Assembly (NCBI GenBank): GCA_015068495.1
Contig: SVKL01000010.1
Coordinates: 1-64,000 of the forward strand
Origin: Oscillospiraceae bacterium
Lineage (GTDB): Bacteria > Bacillota > Clostridia > Oscillospirales > Oscillospiraceae
Reading direction: 5' to 3'
DNA length: 64,000 nucleotides
The notes beneath the pieces were generated by a model, which was not told where the DNA came from, ran no database searches, and saw nothing but the letters and a program-made list of their open reading frames with translations. Below are positions 17,353 through 26,053 of the stretch, one piece after another. The translations under genes were made by a program, and so were the position numbers. Position 1 is the first letter of the stretch, and each line of letters opens with the position of its first letter.

Positions 17353-17897
17353 AAAAGCAAATTACAATTTTGATGGCGCTGGCGCTTGCTCTGTCTATGA
17401 CCGCCTGCAGAAGAAAGGCAAACACCAATACAACGACAGATACCAACCAACAAACCGCGCTGACCGGCACAATGGAGGAGAATGTCAACAAACTGATTCA
17501 GGCAGAGCCTGTGGAGTTTATGGGCGGAATGCTGCCGGTGGACCTGAAGGATACCTCTGAAGAGGGGCTTTGGCAGCTGAAAAGCACCACCGGCTTGGAC
17601 TCTGCCGAGAAGATTACCGACGTTGCCGTCTATGAGCCGATGACCGGCTCGCAGGCGTTTTCTCTGGTGCTGGTGCGGGTGGCAGAGGGTAACGACCCCA
17701 AGGATGTTGCCCAACAGATGAAAGAGAATATCGACCCCAATAAGTGGATTTGCGCCAGAGCAGATCAGGTATCTGTCGCAGGCTATGGCGATACGGTTTT
17801 GTTTGTGATGGCAGACAGCAATTTGGACGTTGAGACAGAGGATTATGTAGAAGCCTTCAAAACCCTCTGTGGCGGAAAATTGGACTTTACTATGTAA
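17349..17897 (+). CDS. DUF4358-like lipoprotein
   Basis: This 182-aa lipoprotein has a signal peptide and the lipobox LSMTAC (Cys near 20). The mature part shows the DUF4358 pattern: a central EKITDVAVYEP strand, an alpha-helix with KDVAQQMKENI, then VAGYGDTVLFVMADS. The function of DUF4358 is unknown. It overlaps the VanZ-like gene by ATGA and is followed, after a terminator, by MBOAT and DHHW genes. In related clostridia DUF4358 proteins are often found near such surface acylation pairs, so a role there is a reasonable guess. Confidence 0.75.
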   Translation: MKKQITILMALALALSMTACRRKANTNTTTDTNQQTALTGTMEENVNKLIQAEPVEFMGGMLPVDLKDTSEEGLWQLKSTTGLDSAEKITDVAVYEPMTGSQAFSLVLVRVAEGNDPKDVAQQMKENIDPNKWICARADQVSVAGYGDTVLFVMADSNLDVETEDYVEAFKTLCGGKLDFTM

Positions 17898-17907
17898 AAT
17901 ACGTGTT

Positions 17908-17938
17908 TTGGGCGTGTTGGAAAGCACGCCCAATTTTA
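17908..17938 (+). terminator. Rho-independent terminator
   Basis: TTGGGCGTG and CACGCCCAA form a 9-bp stem followed by TTTTATA, ending the mntP-VanZ-lipoprotein unit. Confidence 0.75.
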
Positions 17939-17971
17939 TAGAATGTAACGGATGCCCCAAGGAGGGTAAGT

Positions 17972-19357
17972 ATGCTTTTTTCCAGTGTTCCATTTTTATA
18001 TTACTTCCTGCCGGCAGTGCTTTTGTGCTATTTTCTTGTGCCGAAAGGGCTGAAAAACACCGTATTATTGGTGTTCAGCCTGGCTTTTTATGCTTGGGGC
18101 GAGCCCAAATATGTACTGCTGATGCTGGCGACCATTGCGCTATTTTATATCTGCGGTTTGGCAATCGGCAAGGCAAACACACAAAGCCTGAAAAAACTGT
18201 GGCTGCTTGTTTCGGTTGTTGTGGGCGTGGGTTTGCTGGCAGTGTTTAAGTACGCAGATTTCTTTATCGGCAGCTTCAATGCAGCAACCGGATTGAGCCT
18301 TCCTTTTTTGCGTCTGGCGCTGCCCATCGGCATCAGCTTTTACACCTTCCAATGCTTAAGCTACACCATTGATGTGTATCGGGGGAACGTTCCTGTGCAG
18401 AAAAACCCCATCCGCTTTGGCGCTTATGTCACGCTTTTTCCCCAGCTGATTGCCGGCCCTATTGTGCGTTACATTGATGTGGCGCGGGAACTGGAAAACC
18501 GTAGCCATAGCTGGGAGAATTTTCGATACGGCATACGCCGCTTTCTGATTGGCTTGGGAAAGAAAATTCTGCTGGCAGACCAGTTTGCGCTGCTGATAAA
18601 GCTGTTTCGCCAAGCTCCGGAGCCATCTGTTCTGTTTTATTGGATGTACGCCATCGCCTTTATGCTGAATATCTATTTTGATTTCTCCGGCTATTCCGAT
18701 ATGGCAATCGGCTTGGGCAGAATTTTCGGTTTTCACTTCCACGAGAATTTCAATTATCCTTACCTATCCAAAAGCGTTACGGAGTTTTGGCGCCGGTGGC
18801 ATATGAGCCTTGGCAGCTGGTTTCGGGATTATGTGTACATCCCGATGGGCGGTAACCGGGTGAGCCGTGCCCGTTGGGTGTTAAACATTCTGACGGTGTG
18901 GCTGCTTACCGGCCTGTGGCACGGGGCAGCGTGGAATTTTGTCCTGTGGGGGCTGCTGTTTGCTGTTTTGCTGCTGATTGAAAAATGGGTACCTGCTCTG
19001 CAAAGACTTCCGCAGCTTTTGCGGCATCTGTATGTGCTGCTGCTGATTTGCATTAGCTTTGTGCTGTTCAATGCAGAAACCCTTACGCAGGCAGGCGCAG
19101 ACCTTTTGGGAATGTTTGGCTTTGGCGGCGTGCCGCTGGTCACATGGGAAACGCTGTATTATTTGCGTAGCTTTGCAGTATTGTTGATTGTGGGTGCAAT
19201 CGGCGCAACACCCGTCGTAAAACGTGGCGCAGAGCGAATTTCTGCGACTGCTGTAGGCGCAGTCTTAGAGCCGATACTGCTCATAGCGTTGCTGCTGTTG
19301 TGCACAGCCTGTTTGGTGGACGGTTCTTTCAGCCCGTTTTTGTATTTCCGTTTTTAA
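17972..19357 (+). CDS. MBOAT family membrane O-acyltransferase (AlgI/DltB-like)
   Basis: This 461-aa polytopic membrane enzyme transfers acyl groups across the membrane to a surface polymer. Family motifs are FYTFQCLSYTIDVYRG, FDFSGYSDMAIGLGR, the WRRWHMSLGSWFRDYVYIPMGG block near 275, and the catalytic-type His in LLTGLWHGAAWNF (about residue 317). It starts behind AAGGAGGG. The DHHW gene follows after 10 bp; this pairing (AlgI with AlgJ/AlgX-like) is typical of polysaccharide or teichoic acid O-acetylation. The polymer is unknown. Confidence 0.92.
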   Translation: MLFSSVPFLYYFLPAVLLCYFLVPKGLKNTVLLVFSLAFYAWGEPKYVLLMLATIALFYICGLAIGKANTQSLKKLWLLVSVVVGVGLLAVFKYADFFIGSFNAATGLSLPFLRLALPIGISFYTFQCLSYTIDVYRGNVPVQKNPIRFGAYVTLFPQLIAGPIVRYIDVARELENRSHSWENFRYGIRRFLIGLGKKILLADQFALLIKLFRQAPEPSVLFYWMYAIAFMLNIYFDFSGYSDMAIGLGRIFGFHFHENFNYPYLSKSVTEFWRRWHMSLGSWFRDYVYIPMGGNRVSRARWVLNILTVWLLTGLWHGAAWNFVLWGLLFAVLLLIEKWVPALQRLPQLLRHLYVLLLICISFVLFNAETLTQAGADLLGMFGFGGVPLVTWETLYYLRSFAVLLIVGAIGATPVVKRGAERISATAVGAVLEPILLIALLLLCTACLVDGSFSPFLYFRF

Positions 19358-19367
19358 GGAGCATAGT

Positions 19368-20471
19368 ATGAATAAGAAATTGCGTAATGCCGGCATTGTT
19401 GCTTTGCTGCTTCTGTGGATGGCGCTGACGGCGTTTCTGTGGTTTTCTCCTCCAAAGGCGCTGTCTGTTGCGGAGCGTAGACCGTTGCAGCAAATGCCCG
19501 AGTTTTCGTTAGAAAATTTGGTGAACGGCAGCTTTATGGGGAAGTTTGAGGAATACACACTGGATCAGTTTCCCCTGCGGGACGGATTTCGCAGGTTGAA
19601 ATCTATTTTCTCTTACAATGTATTGCAGCAGCAGGATAACAACGGCATCTATGTGCAGGATGGCTACGGGGGAAAATTGGAGTATCCCTTGAATTCTGTT
19701 TCCGTGTCCTATGCGCAAAAGCGGTTTTCCCATATTTACGAGACGTATTTGAAGGATACAGACAGTAAGATTTACCTGTGTGTTGTGCCGGATAAGGGCT
19801 ATTATTTGGCAGAGGACAACGGCTATCCGGCAATGGATTACGAAAAGCTGTTTGCGGATATGTCTGCCGGTATGCCTTGGGCGCAGCCGGTGGATGTCAC
19901 GCAAACCTTAGAAATCACCGACTACTACCGCACAGATACCCATTGGCGGCAGGAGAAGCTGGTGAAGGTAGCCCAAAGGCTCTGCGATGCGATGGGTGTA
20001 ACACCGCCAAAGGAAGCTGATTTTACCCAAACCCTTGTAACGCAGGACTTTTACGGGGTGTACTACGGGCAGGCGGCGCTTCCTATGGAATCGGAGCCGC
20101 TGTATATTATGGAAAGCCAGCTGCTTTCTGCCTGCCGTGTGTATAACCACGAAACAGGGAAGTATGGGCATATTTACGATATGGAAAAGCTGGCAGGACT
20201 TGACCCTTACGATGTGTATCTGTCCGGCCCGCAGGCGCTGCTGACCATAGAAAACCCCAACGCCACCACAGAAAAGGAGCTGATTGTGTTTCGGGACTCC
20301 TTCGGAAGCGCCTTGACACCGCTGCTGGTGCAGGGATATCAAAGGGTAACCTTAGTGGATACCCGTTATATTCACCCCACATTGCTTTCCCAGCAGCTAA
20401 CCTTTGACGGGCAGGATGTGCTGTTTCTTTACAGTACGTTGATTTTGAACAATAGCGCAAGCTTAAAATGA
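19368..20471 (+). CDS. DHHW (AlgX/AlgJ-like) family exported protein
   Basis: This 367-aa protein with one N-terminal membrane anchor (about 8-28) is predicted to be an SGNH-like esterase/acetyltransferase that works with the MBOAT protein encoded just upstream. The signature is DYYRTDTHWRQE (His near 191), and the later VFRDSFGSALTPLL block supplies the serine-containing motif of the AlgX/AlgJ fold. It would complete transfer of acetyl groups onto a surface glycan outside the membrane. Operon with MBOAT, 10-bp gap. Confidence 0.85.
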   Translation: MNKKLRNAGIVALLLLWMALTAFLWFSPPKALSVAERRPLQQMPEFSLENLVNGSFMGKFEEYTLDQFPLRDGFRRLKSIFSYNVLQQQDNNGIYVQDGYGGKLEYPLNSVSVSYAQKRFSHIYETYLKDTDSKIYLCVVPDKGYYLAEDNGYPAMDYEKLFADMSAGMPWAQPVDVTQTLEITDYYRTDTHWRQEKLVKVAQRLCDAMGVTPPKEADFTQTLVTQDFYGVYYGQAALPMESEPLYIMESQLLSACRVYNHETGKYGHIYDMEKLAGLDPYDVYLSGPQALLTIENPNATTEKELIVFRDSFGSALTPLLVQGYQRVTLVDTRYIHPTLLSQQLTFDGQDVLFLYSTLILNNSASLK

Positions 20472-20503
20472 CAAAACCGGGAAATTTTTCTCGGTTTTGT
20501 CAT
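20468..20503 (+). terminator. Hairpin terminator of the MBOAT-DHHW operon
   Basis: ATGACAAAACCG pairs with CGGTTTTGTCAT around an A/T-rich loop. It overlaps the stop codon; the T-tract is inside the 3' arm. Confidence 0.6.
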
Positions 20504-20517
20504 AAATTTGGTCATAT

Positions 20518-20551
20518 TTCCACTTGACGGAAAAGTGGAATGTGGTATGAT
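20518..20551 (+). promoter_or_regulatory. HtrA promoter with inverted repeat over the -35
   Basis: TTGACG (20524) and TATGAT (20546) have a 16-bp spacer. The 8-bp inverted repeat TTCCACTT/AAGTGGAA (20518-20540) covers the -35, a good position for a repressor or stress regulator. Confidence 0.6.
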
Positions 20552-20629
20552 ATGTATGCGAAATATCGAATATTTTGATACAATTGCTGTATTTTTGATA
20601 TGTTCTAATAAACACAATGGGAGAATTCT

Positions 20630-21949
20630 ATGGAAGTCAACGAAAATGAATACACAACCGTACCGGAGAAAAAATCTCCTTATGCAGACTCTCCTTATGA
20701 GAGTGCCTACATAGCGCCTGAAACGGAAAAACCGCAAAAGTGCAGCCCCGCGTCCAAGTCCAGACGGGGAAGACCTGTGCTGGCGGTGCTGCTGATTGTT
20801 GTCTGCTGCGCGGCCACAGGGTTTGGCGTGTCTAAGGCGTGGCAGAATAAGTTTTCCCGTATGGAAACCGCAATGAATGAAAAATTCGATGCTTTGGAAC
20901 AGCTCTATGGGGAATCGAAGAACGAAAACACATCCCAGCAGTTGCCCGAGCAAAACGCTCAAACATTGGGACAGGTCTATGCCCAGAATGTGAAGGCGGT
21001 TGTGGTTGTAACCTCTGACTACGGTCAGGGCTCCGGCTTTTTAATTTCTGCCGACGGCTATGTGGTGACCAATTATCACGTGGTGGAACAGGATAAGCAG
21101 GTGGAAGTGACGCTCCACAGTGGAGAAACGATGGCAGCGGAGGTTGTGGGACACGAATCCGGTAATGACATTGCGCTGTTGAAGGTGGATGGGGAGAATT
21201 TGCCCTTTGCAACCATCGGCAGCAGCGATAAGCTGGCAGTGGGCGATCAGGTGGCTGCAATCGGCAATCCCTTGGGTGAACTGACTGCCAGCTTGACCGT
21301 GGGATATATCAGCGCCAAGGATCGGGTGATGGACACCGACGGCAATGTGATCAATATGCTCCAGACAGATGCGGCAATCAACGCCGGCAACTCCGGAGGC
21401 CCTCTGTTTAATATGAACGGAGAAGTGGTGGGCATTATCACCGCAAAGTATTCCGGCTCCAGCGACTCCGGCGCATCCATTGAAGGCCTTGGCTTTGCGA
21501 TTCCCACGGATGATGTGGTGGGAATTCTTTCCGATTTGAAGGAATTTGGATATGTGACCGGCGCGTACTTAGGCGTGTATGTGCGGGATGTGTCTGAATC
21601 TGCTCAGTCCTACGGCTTGCCTGCAGGCGCCTATATCGAAGATGTGATTGACGGCTATTGCGCCAAAAAAGCGGGAATTCGCAAGGGTGACATTGTTGTA
21701 AATCTTGGCGGCTACGATGTAGATTCCGTCACAACTCTGACGCGGGTGCTCCGCCGGTTCGAGGCAGGGCAGAGTGTATCTGTTATGGTATACCGCAACG
21801 GAAAACAGGAATACTTAAATGTTACCTTGGATGAAAAGCCTGTGCAGGAGGAATCCTCTACAGAGGAAACCCTGCCTGCACCTACTCCCAATCAGGGTAG
21901 CGGCAATGGCTGGTTCGACTTTTTTGCGCCTTTCTTTGGCATCGGTTGA
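20630..21949 (+). CDS. HtrA/DegP-type serine protease with PDZ domain
   Basis: This 439-aa membrane-anchored envelope quality-control protease has a cytoplasmic N-terminus of about 45 residues and one membrane helix (about 47-66). The trypsin-like domain has His near 150 (TNYHVV), Asp near 180 (GNDIALLKV) and Ser near 254 (NAGNSGGPLF). One PDZ domain follows (about 305-395), then a Glu/Pro-rich tail. It degrades or refolds misfolded exported proteins. The start follows GGGAG. The promoter carries an inverted repeat over its -35. It precedes an LCP gene with only a hairpin between. Confidence 0.93.
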   Translation: MEVNENEYTTVPEKKSPYADSPYESAYIAPETEKPQKCSPASKSRRGRPVLAVLLIVVCCAATGFGVSKAWQNKFSRMETAMNEKFDALEQLYGESKNENTSQQLPEQNAQTLGQVYAQNVKAVVVVTSDYGQGSGFLISADGYVVTNYHVVEQDKQVEVTLHSGETMAAEVVGHESGNDIALLKVDGENLPFATIGSSDKLAVGDQVAAIGNPLGELTASLTVGYISAKDRVMDTDGNVINMLQTDAAINAGNSGGPLFNMNGEVVGIITAKYSGSSDSGASIEGLGFAIPTDDVVGILSDLKEFGYVTGAYLGVYVRDVSESAQSYGLPAGAYIEDVIDGYCAKKAGIRKGDIVVNLGGYDVDSVTTLTRVLRRFEAGQSVSVMVYRNGKQEYLNVTLDEKPVQEESSTEETLPAPTPNQGSGNGWFDFFAPFFGIG

Positions 21950-21954
21950 TAGCG

Positions 21955-21980
21955 TTACAGAACGCAGGCTTGTTCTGTAA
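21955..21980 (+). repeat. Inverted repeat between htrA-like and LCP genes
   Basis: TTACAGAAC and GTTCTGTAA (9 bp, 8-nt loop) sit just before the LCP ribosome site. No T-tract follows, so this is more likely an RNA processing/attenuation hairpin or operator than a terminator. Confidence 0.5.
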
Positions 21981-21994
21981 TCAGGAGGATAATT

Positions 21995-23050
21995 GTGAAA
22001 AGAAAAGAAATTAACCCCAAAACCAAGCGCGTTTTGCTGATAATTCTCAGCGTTCTTTTGGCGGTGATATTGATTGCGCTGATCTTAGGCACTGCCTATA
22101 TGGAAAAAATGCTAAACCTTATTAACAGAAATCCGGACGACAGTACCATATCTTCAGAGGAATATCAGGAGTTCCTTGAAAAACAGGAAGAGACGCTGGA
22201 TTCCAATTACACCGGTGAAACCGATGACCCTAACGACGTGCAATGGGAGTCCAACAAGGCACCGGTTACAGATGAGGAGCACATTATCAACATTATGCTT
22301 ATCGGTCAGGATCGACGGCCGGGGCAAGGACGGCAACGCTCGGACGTGATGGTTCTTTGTACAGTTAATAAGTCCACACAAGAATTGACGCTCACCTCTT
22401 TTATGCGGGATATGTATGTGCCAATCCCGGGTTATGAGGATAATAAAATGAATGCCACCTACGCCTTTGGCGGTATGAAGCTTTTGGATAAGTGTTTGGA
22501 AAATAGCTTTGGTATTCACGTAGACGGCAATATTGAAGTTGATTTTGACGGATTTAGGGACGTTATTGATCTGATGGGTGGTGTGGAGATTAATCTGACC
22601 AACTCGGAAGCAAACCATTTAATTTCCAAAGGATACAAGGTGCATGCAGGCGTGTGCCAATTGGACGGAAGAACCGCACTGATCTATGTCCGAACCCGTT
22701 CTGTGGGTAACGGCGATTTTGACCGCACCGGACGGCAACGAAAGCTTCTCAATGCCCTGATTGATAAATGTAAGGGTATGAGCCTGAATCAAATGAAGAA
22801 TCTGCTGGAGAAAGCACTGCCGATGATTACCACGGATATGAGCAACCGGCAATTGCTGGATTACCTTATGGAGCTGGTGCCCATACTTGCCAATCTGAAG
22901 GTGAACAACTTGCGGATTCCGGCGGACAACACGTCGGAGCAGACATATTACAAATATGCCTATTATAAGCATGCAGGCAGTGTGCTTGTGCCGGATTTGG
23001 AGGCAAACCGGCAAAAACTGCAGGAGATTATGGCAAAAGCACCGGAATGA
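21995..23050 (+). CDS. LytR-CpsA-Psr (LCP) family wall glycopolymer ligase
   Basis: This 351-aa single-pass enzyme attaches teichoic acids or capsule polymers to peptidoglycan by phosphotransfer from undecaprenyl-linked donors. It has a membrane helix (about 13-34), a linker, then the LCP domain with LIGQDRRPGQGRQRSDVM, SFMRDMYVPIPGY, and the arginine-rich VRTRSVGNGDFDRTGRQRK motif. The start is GTG behind AGGAGG with a 6-nt spacer. It follows the HtrA gene and may be cotranscribed. A strong bidirectional terminator separates it from the convergent GH2 gene. Confidence 0.93.
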   Translation: MKRKEINPKTKRVLLIILSVLLAVILIALILGTAYMEKMLNLINRNPDDSTISSEEYQEFLEKQEETLDSNYTGETDDPNDVQWESNKAPVTDEEHIINIMLIGQDRRPGQGRQRSDVMVLCTVNKSTQELTLTSFMRDMYVPIPGYEDNKMNATYAFGGMKLLDKCLENSFGIHVDGNIEVDFDGFRDVIDLMGGVEINLTNSEANHLISKGYKVHAGVCQLDGRTALIYVRTRSVGNGDFDRTGRQRKLLNALIDKCKGMSLNQMKNLLEKALPMITTDMSNRQLLDYLMELVPILANLKVNNLRIPADNTSEQTYYKYAYYKHAGSVLVPDLEANRQKLQEIMAKAPE

Positions 23051-23055
23051 TAAAC

Positions 23056-23092
23056 AAGAGCAGGACGTGCAACCACGTCCTGCTCTTTTCTT
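23056..23092. terminator. Bidirectional terminator between LCP and GH2 genes
   Basis: AAGAGCAGGACGTG pairs with CACGTCCTGCTCTT; T-rich on the plus strand. It serves the two convergent genes. Confidence 0.85.
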
Positions 23093-23094
23093 TA

Positions 23095-25977
23095 TTATTT
23101 TTTGTACAGATTACGGAGGAAACGCTTTGCCACAGGGTTTTCCATACGCAAATCAACGGTGGAAATGATGTAGCGCTTGCCTTCGTAAACCTTTTCGGCA
23201 ACTGCGTACAGCGGGGGAACCGCTTGACCGTCCAAAACGGCCTCGAAGTCGTTGCCGGTGGTCAGAATCGGTGTGAAGCCTTCTGCCCGGAAGCACAGAC
23301 TTGACAAGGGAGACAGACGGTCCAAGGACTTATCGTACCACATTCTGAAGTCCATAGGCTCAAACTCTGCAACGGCAGGATGCCCTGTCTTCCGGGACAG
23401 GAAGTAAACAGGAGACAAGGGAGACTTAATCATATCAATGGTTTCACCGGCAATCTCGTGTTTGCCGACTTCCAAATCGTTGATAAAGACGATTTCGTCA
23501 TTTTCCGGCACAGTCACATCAGCAAATACCTCAACAGGGAAATCCTGCCAGGAAACTACCTGCTCCTTGGGGTCGAGAAGGATGGCGCGAACAGTATATT
23601 TCTGCCGGTCGGCAACCTCCGGCGCGGTGAAATCACAGCTTGCCACATATTCTGCGGTGCAGGCATCAGCCTGTACGGGCTTGTTGCCGGAGAGAATCAT
23701 CTGACCGTCCTTGTAAAGCTCGTAACGTACCTGCCAGCCGTCGTTTAGGACCTTGTTGGTATCGTTACAGATATGGGTTTCGATGCTGACGTTTTCTCCG
23801 CAGTAATAGGTGAATCTGTCGCTGCGCAGGGTCAGCAGAATGGGGGACAGGGCCTTGCGATAAGCAAAGTAGGCGGGCTTGGGATTCCGCTCGCAGTCCA
23901 TAATGGTCTTCATCCAGCCGGCGGGCCAAGCGTCAATGTACAGGTGAATTGCAAAGGAAATCATACGGGGGTCACGGCGATAGCTCTCGGTCATCATCTT
24001 GGTAGCATATTCCTGATGGGCCTGAGAAGCCTCTACCCAAGCCTCCATAGTGGGTTCGGGTGTGTCAAAGAAGTAGTTGTGGAAGGCCTTTGTTTGACCG
24101 CCTAAAACTTTGCCGGGGTCAAAGGGCTCCTGAATCCACTCTGCCGGATACCGCCGCCGCATCAAATCTGCGAAGTCAATACCCTCTGCGCCGTACTCAC
24201 CGCAGCCGTAGTACCAGCCGGGGGCGCATTTCTGACTGAAGCCCCGGTACAGCATACCGTAGTCCAGCTGACCGCCGTTGTACCACATAGTATAGCAGTG
24301 AATGTCGGGCATTGTGGTGTTCGTGGGAGGATCGAAGTCTCCGTCGCAGTGCTTAATCACATAGCCGGGAGCGGTGTATTCCACCAGCTGGTCGCATACC
24401 TCAAAGAAGACCTCCATTTCCGGATGGAGCATAAAGCGGTGGGGCTTGCCGGAGGCGTGGCTCCAACGCTCGTTCATATAGCTGATCATAATGTTACAGG
24501 GGTGGGAACGGATCAGCCGCATCATTTCTTCTACCTGACGGAAGGCTTCGCAGAACTTGTTTCTGCGGATAACGCCAAACAGGGGGAAGTCGGTTTGGGT
24601 TAGTAAACCCAGCCGGTCGCAATACTGATAAACCTCGTCCTGAACAGGACGTTGGGTCAGCCGCCAGTAGTTCATATTGCAGACCTTCGCCAGCAGAATA
24701 TCGTCAATTAACTGTTCGAAATCACCGTTGAGAACATCCTGCTGTTCAAAGCCCATGGTGTTTGCGCCGCGAAGGCGAATTTTTTCGCCGTTTAAGTAGA
24801 ACATACCCTTGGGGGAGGATTCCAAATCCTGCTTAAAGCTGCGCATACCGAAGTTTACCTTTTGGCAGTCAACGGTGGCATCGTTGTAACACAGAGAAAC
24901 CTGCATCTGATACAGATTCGGCTCTTCCAAAGACCAAACCTTGGGGTTGGGCAAATCAATGCGCAGGCGGTATTCGTGTCTGCCGTGTTCTGCTTTCAGG
25001 GAAACGGTTGGCGGGTTTTCGCCCTCGGCAGGATCATATTGATCCCAAGCATAGTCCCACTTGCGGTTGTGACCCTTGATGAAAACAGGGTCAATCTTTT
25101 TGTTCTCAAATACGGTTTCTTCAAAGTTCTCACCGTACAAGGACACCAAGAAGGAAACCTCGCGGGTTTCGTAGGTGGCATTTTCTACCTCCACCCACAG
25201 GGTCATTGCGCTGTTTTCCAAATCGGGCTGTACATACAGGTCGGTGATGTTGCAGGTGTCCCGCACTTCAATGTAAATGTCCTGATACAGACCCATACCG
25301 GGGGGGCAGTGATGCCAGCCGGATTGGGGGTCATCATAGCCCGGGCCGGTGGCGCCGTACAGCTTGTCACCGGCACAGGGATTGCTGCCAAATAGACCCT
25401 GCCGTGTGTTGCTGCGGTAGATGTAGTCATTTTCCAAGGTGATGTGCAAATCGTTTTCACCGGTATGCACCAAACGGGTAATATCAAACTCAAAGGCGCC
25501 AAAGAAGCCTTCGTGAGTGCCGGCAATTCTTCCGTTGACCAGCACGCCGGTTTTGTAGTCAGCGCCACGGCAGCAGAAATATACAGCCTTGCCATCGAAG
25601 TTGTCCAGCGTGAATTTTGTGGTAAATTCCTGCACTGCATCGCCGCAGGGGCCACCGTAGAAAGGAACGGTTACCTCTTCGCTGCCGTCCTTGATAAAGT
25701 GCCGCAGGTCAATGCGTGTTCTGTAATTGGGGATTTTGGGAGCCAGTTCCCGCAGGAAGGGCTTGTATTTTTCCCGCAGGTCAGCCAAAGCCTCCAGCAT
25801 TTCCTCCCGGGTAGACATATCCTTGGGGACAGAAACGGGGTTGCCGGTATTGCCGGTTAATACACATGGATTCTTCTCGAAGGGGATCGGTAAGGGCTGC
25901 ACAAGTGTACCTGTGCCGCCTTGCTGAGCAAGTCTTGCATATTGCTCAAACAGGTCCTTTTTTGGGGCAGCGCACAT
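23095..25977 (-). CDS. Glycoside hydrolase family 2 protein
   Basis: This 960-aa cytosolic beta-glycosidase-like enzyme has an N-terminal jelly-roll sugar-binding domain (about 95-260), an immunoglobulin-like domain (about 265-390), a TIM-barrel (about 395-720) and C-terminal beta domains. The acid/base is probably the Glu of MISYMNERWSH; the nucleophile is probably the Glu of YYGCGEYGAEG. It has no signal peptide. The start is ATG 25977 behind AAGGAGG; the ORF track's earlier Met is upstream of the promoter. Family activities include beta-galactosidase, beta-glucuronidase and beta-mannosidase; the substrate is not decidable here. The N-terminal 90 residues, before the sugar-binding domain, are unusual. 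Confidence 0.85.
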   Translation of the reverse strand: MCAAPKKDLFEQYARLAQQGGTGTLVQPLPIPFEKNPCVLTGNTGNPVSVPKDMSTREEMLEALADLREKYKPFLRELAPKIPNYRTRIDLRHFIKDGSEEVTVPFYGGPCGDAVQEFTTKFTLDNFDGKAVYFCCRGADYKTGVLVNGRIAGTHEGFFGAFEFDITRLVHTGENDLHITLENDYIYRSNTRQGLFGSNPCAGDKLYGATGPGYDDPQSGWHHCPPGMGLYQDIYIEVRDTCNITDLYVQPDLENSAMTLWVEVENATYETREVSFLVSLYGENFEETVFENKKIDPVFIKGHNRKWDYAWDQYDPAEGENPPTVSLKAEHGRHEYRLRIDLPNPKVWSLEEPNLYQMQVSLCYNDATVDCQKVNFGMRSFKQDLESSPKGMFYLNGEKIRLRGANTMGFEQQDVLNGDFEQLIDDILLAKVCNMNYWRLTQRPVQDEVYQYCDRLGLLTQTDFPLFGVIRRNKFCEAFRQVEEMMRLIRSHPCNIMISYMNERWSHASGKPHRFMLHPEMEVFFEVCDQLVEYTAPGYVIKHCDGDFDPPTNTTMPDIHCYTMWYNGGQLDYGMLYRGFSQKCAPGWYYGCGEYGAEGIDFADLMRRRYPAEWIQEPFDPGKVLGGQTKAFHNYFFDTPEPTMEAWVEASQAHQEYATKMMTESYRRDPRMISFAIHLYIDAWPAGWMKTIMDCERNPKPAYFAYRKALSPILLTLRSDRFTYYCGENVSIETHICNDTNKVLNDGWQVRYELYKDGQMILSGNKPVQADACTAEYVASCDFTAPEVADRQKYTVRAILLDPKEQVVSWQDFPVEVFADVTVPENDEIVFINDLEVGKHEIAGETIDMIKSPLSPVYFLSRKTGHPAVAEFEPMDFRMWYDKSLDRLSPLSSLCFRAEGFTPILTTGNDFEAVLDGQAVPPLYAVAEKVYEGKRYIISTVDLRMENPVAKRFLRNLYKK

Positions 25978-26017
25978 AGGAATATCCTCCTTAATTCCTT
26001 TTATTTTTGCGGTTATT

Positions 26018-26046
26018 ACTATACCATACGGGTACTTGGAAAACAA
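26018..26046 (-). promoter_or_regulatory. Promoter of the GH2 gene
   Basis: On the minus strand TTGTTT and TATAGT are 17 bp apart, lying between the lipoate ligase stop and the GH2 ribosome site. Confidence 0.5.
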
Positions 26047-26053
26047 GTTCAAT

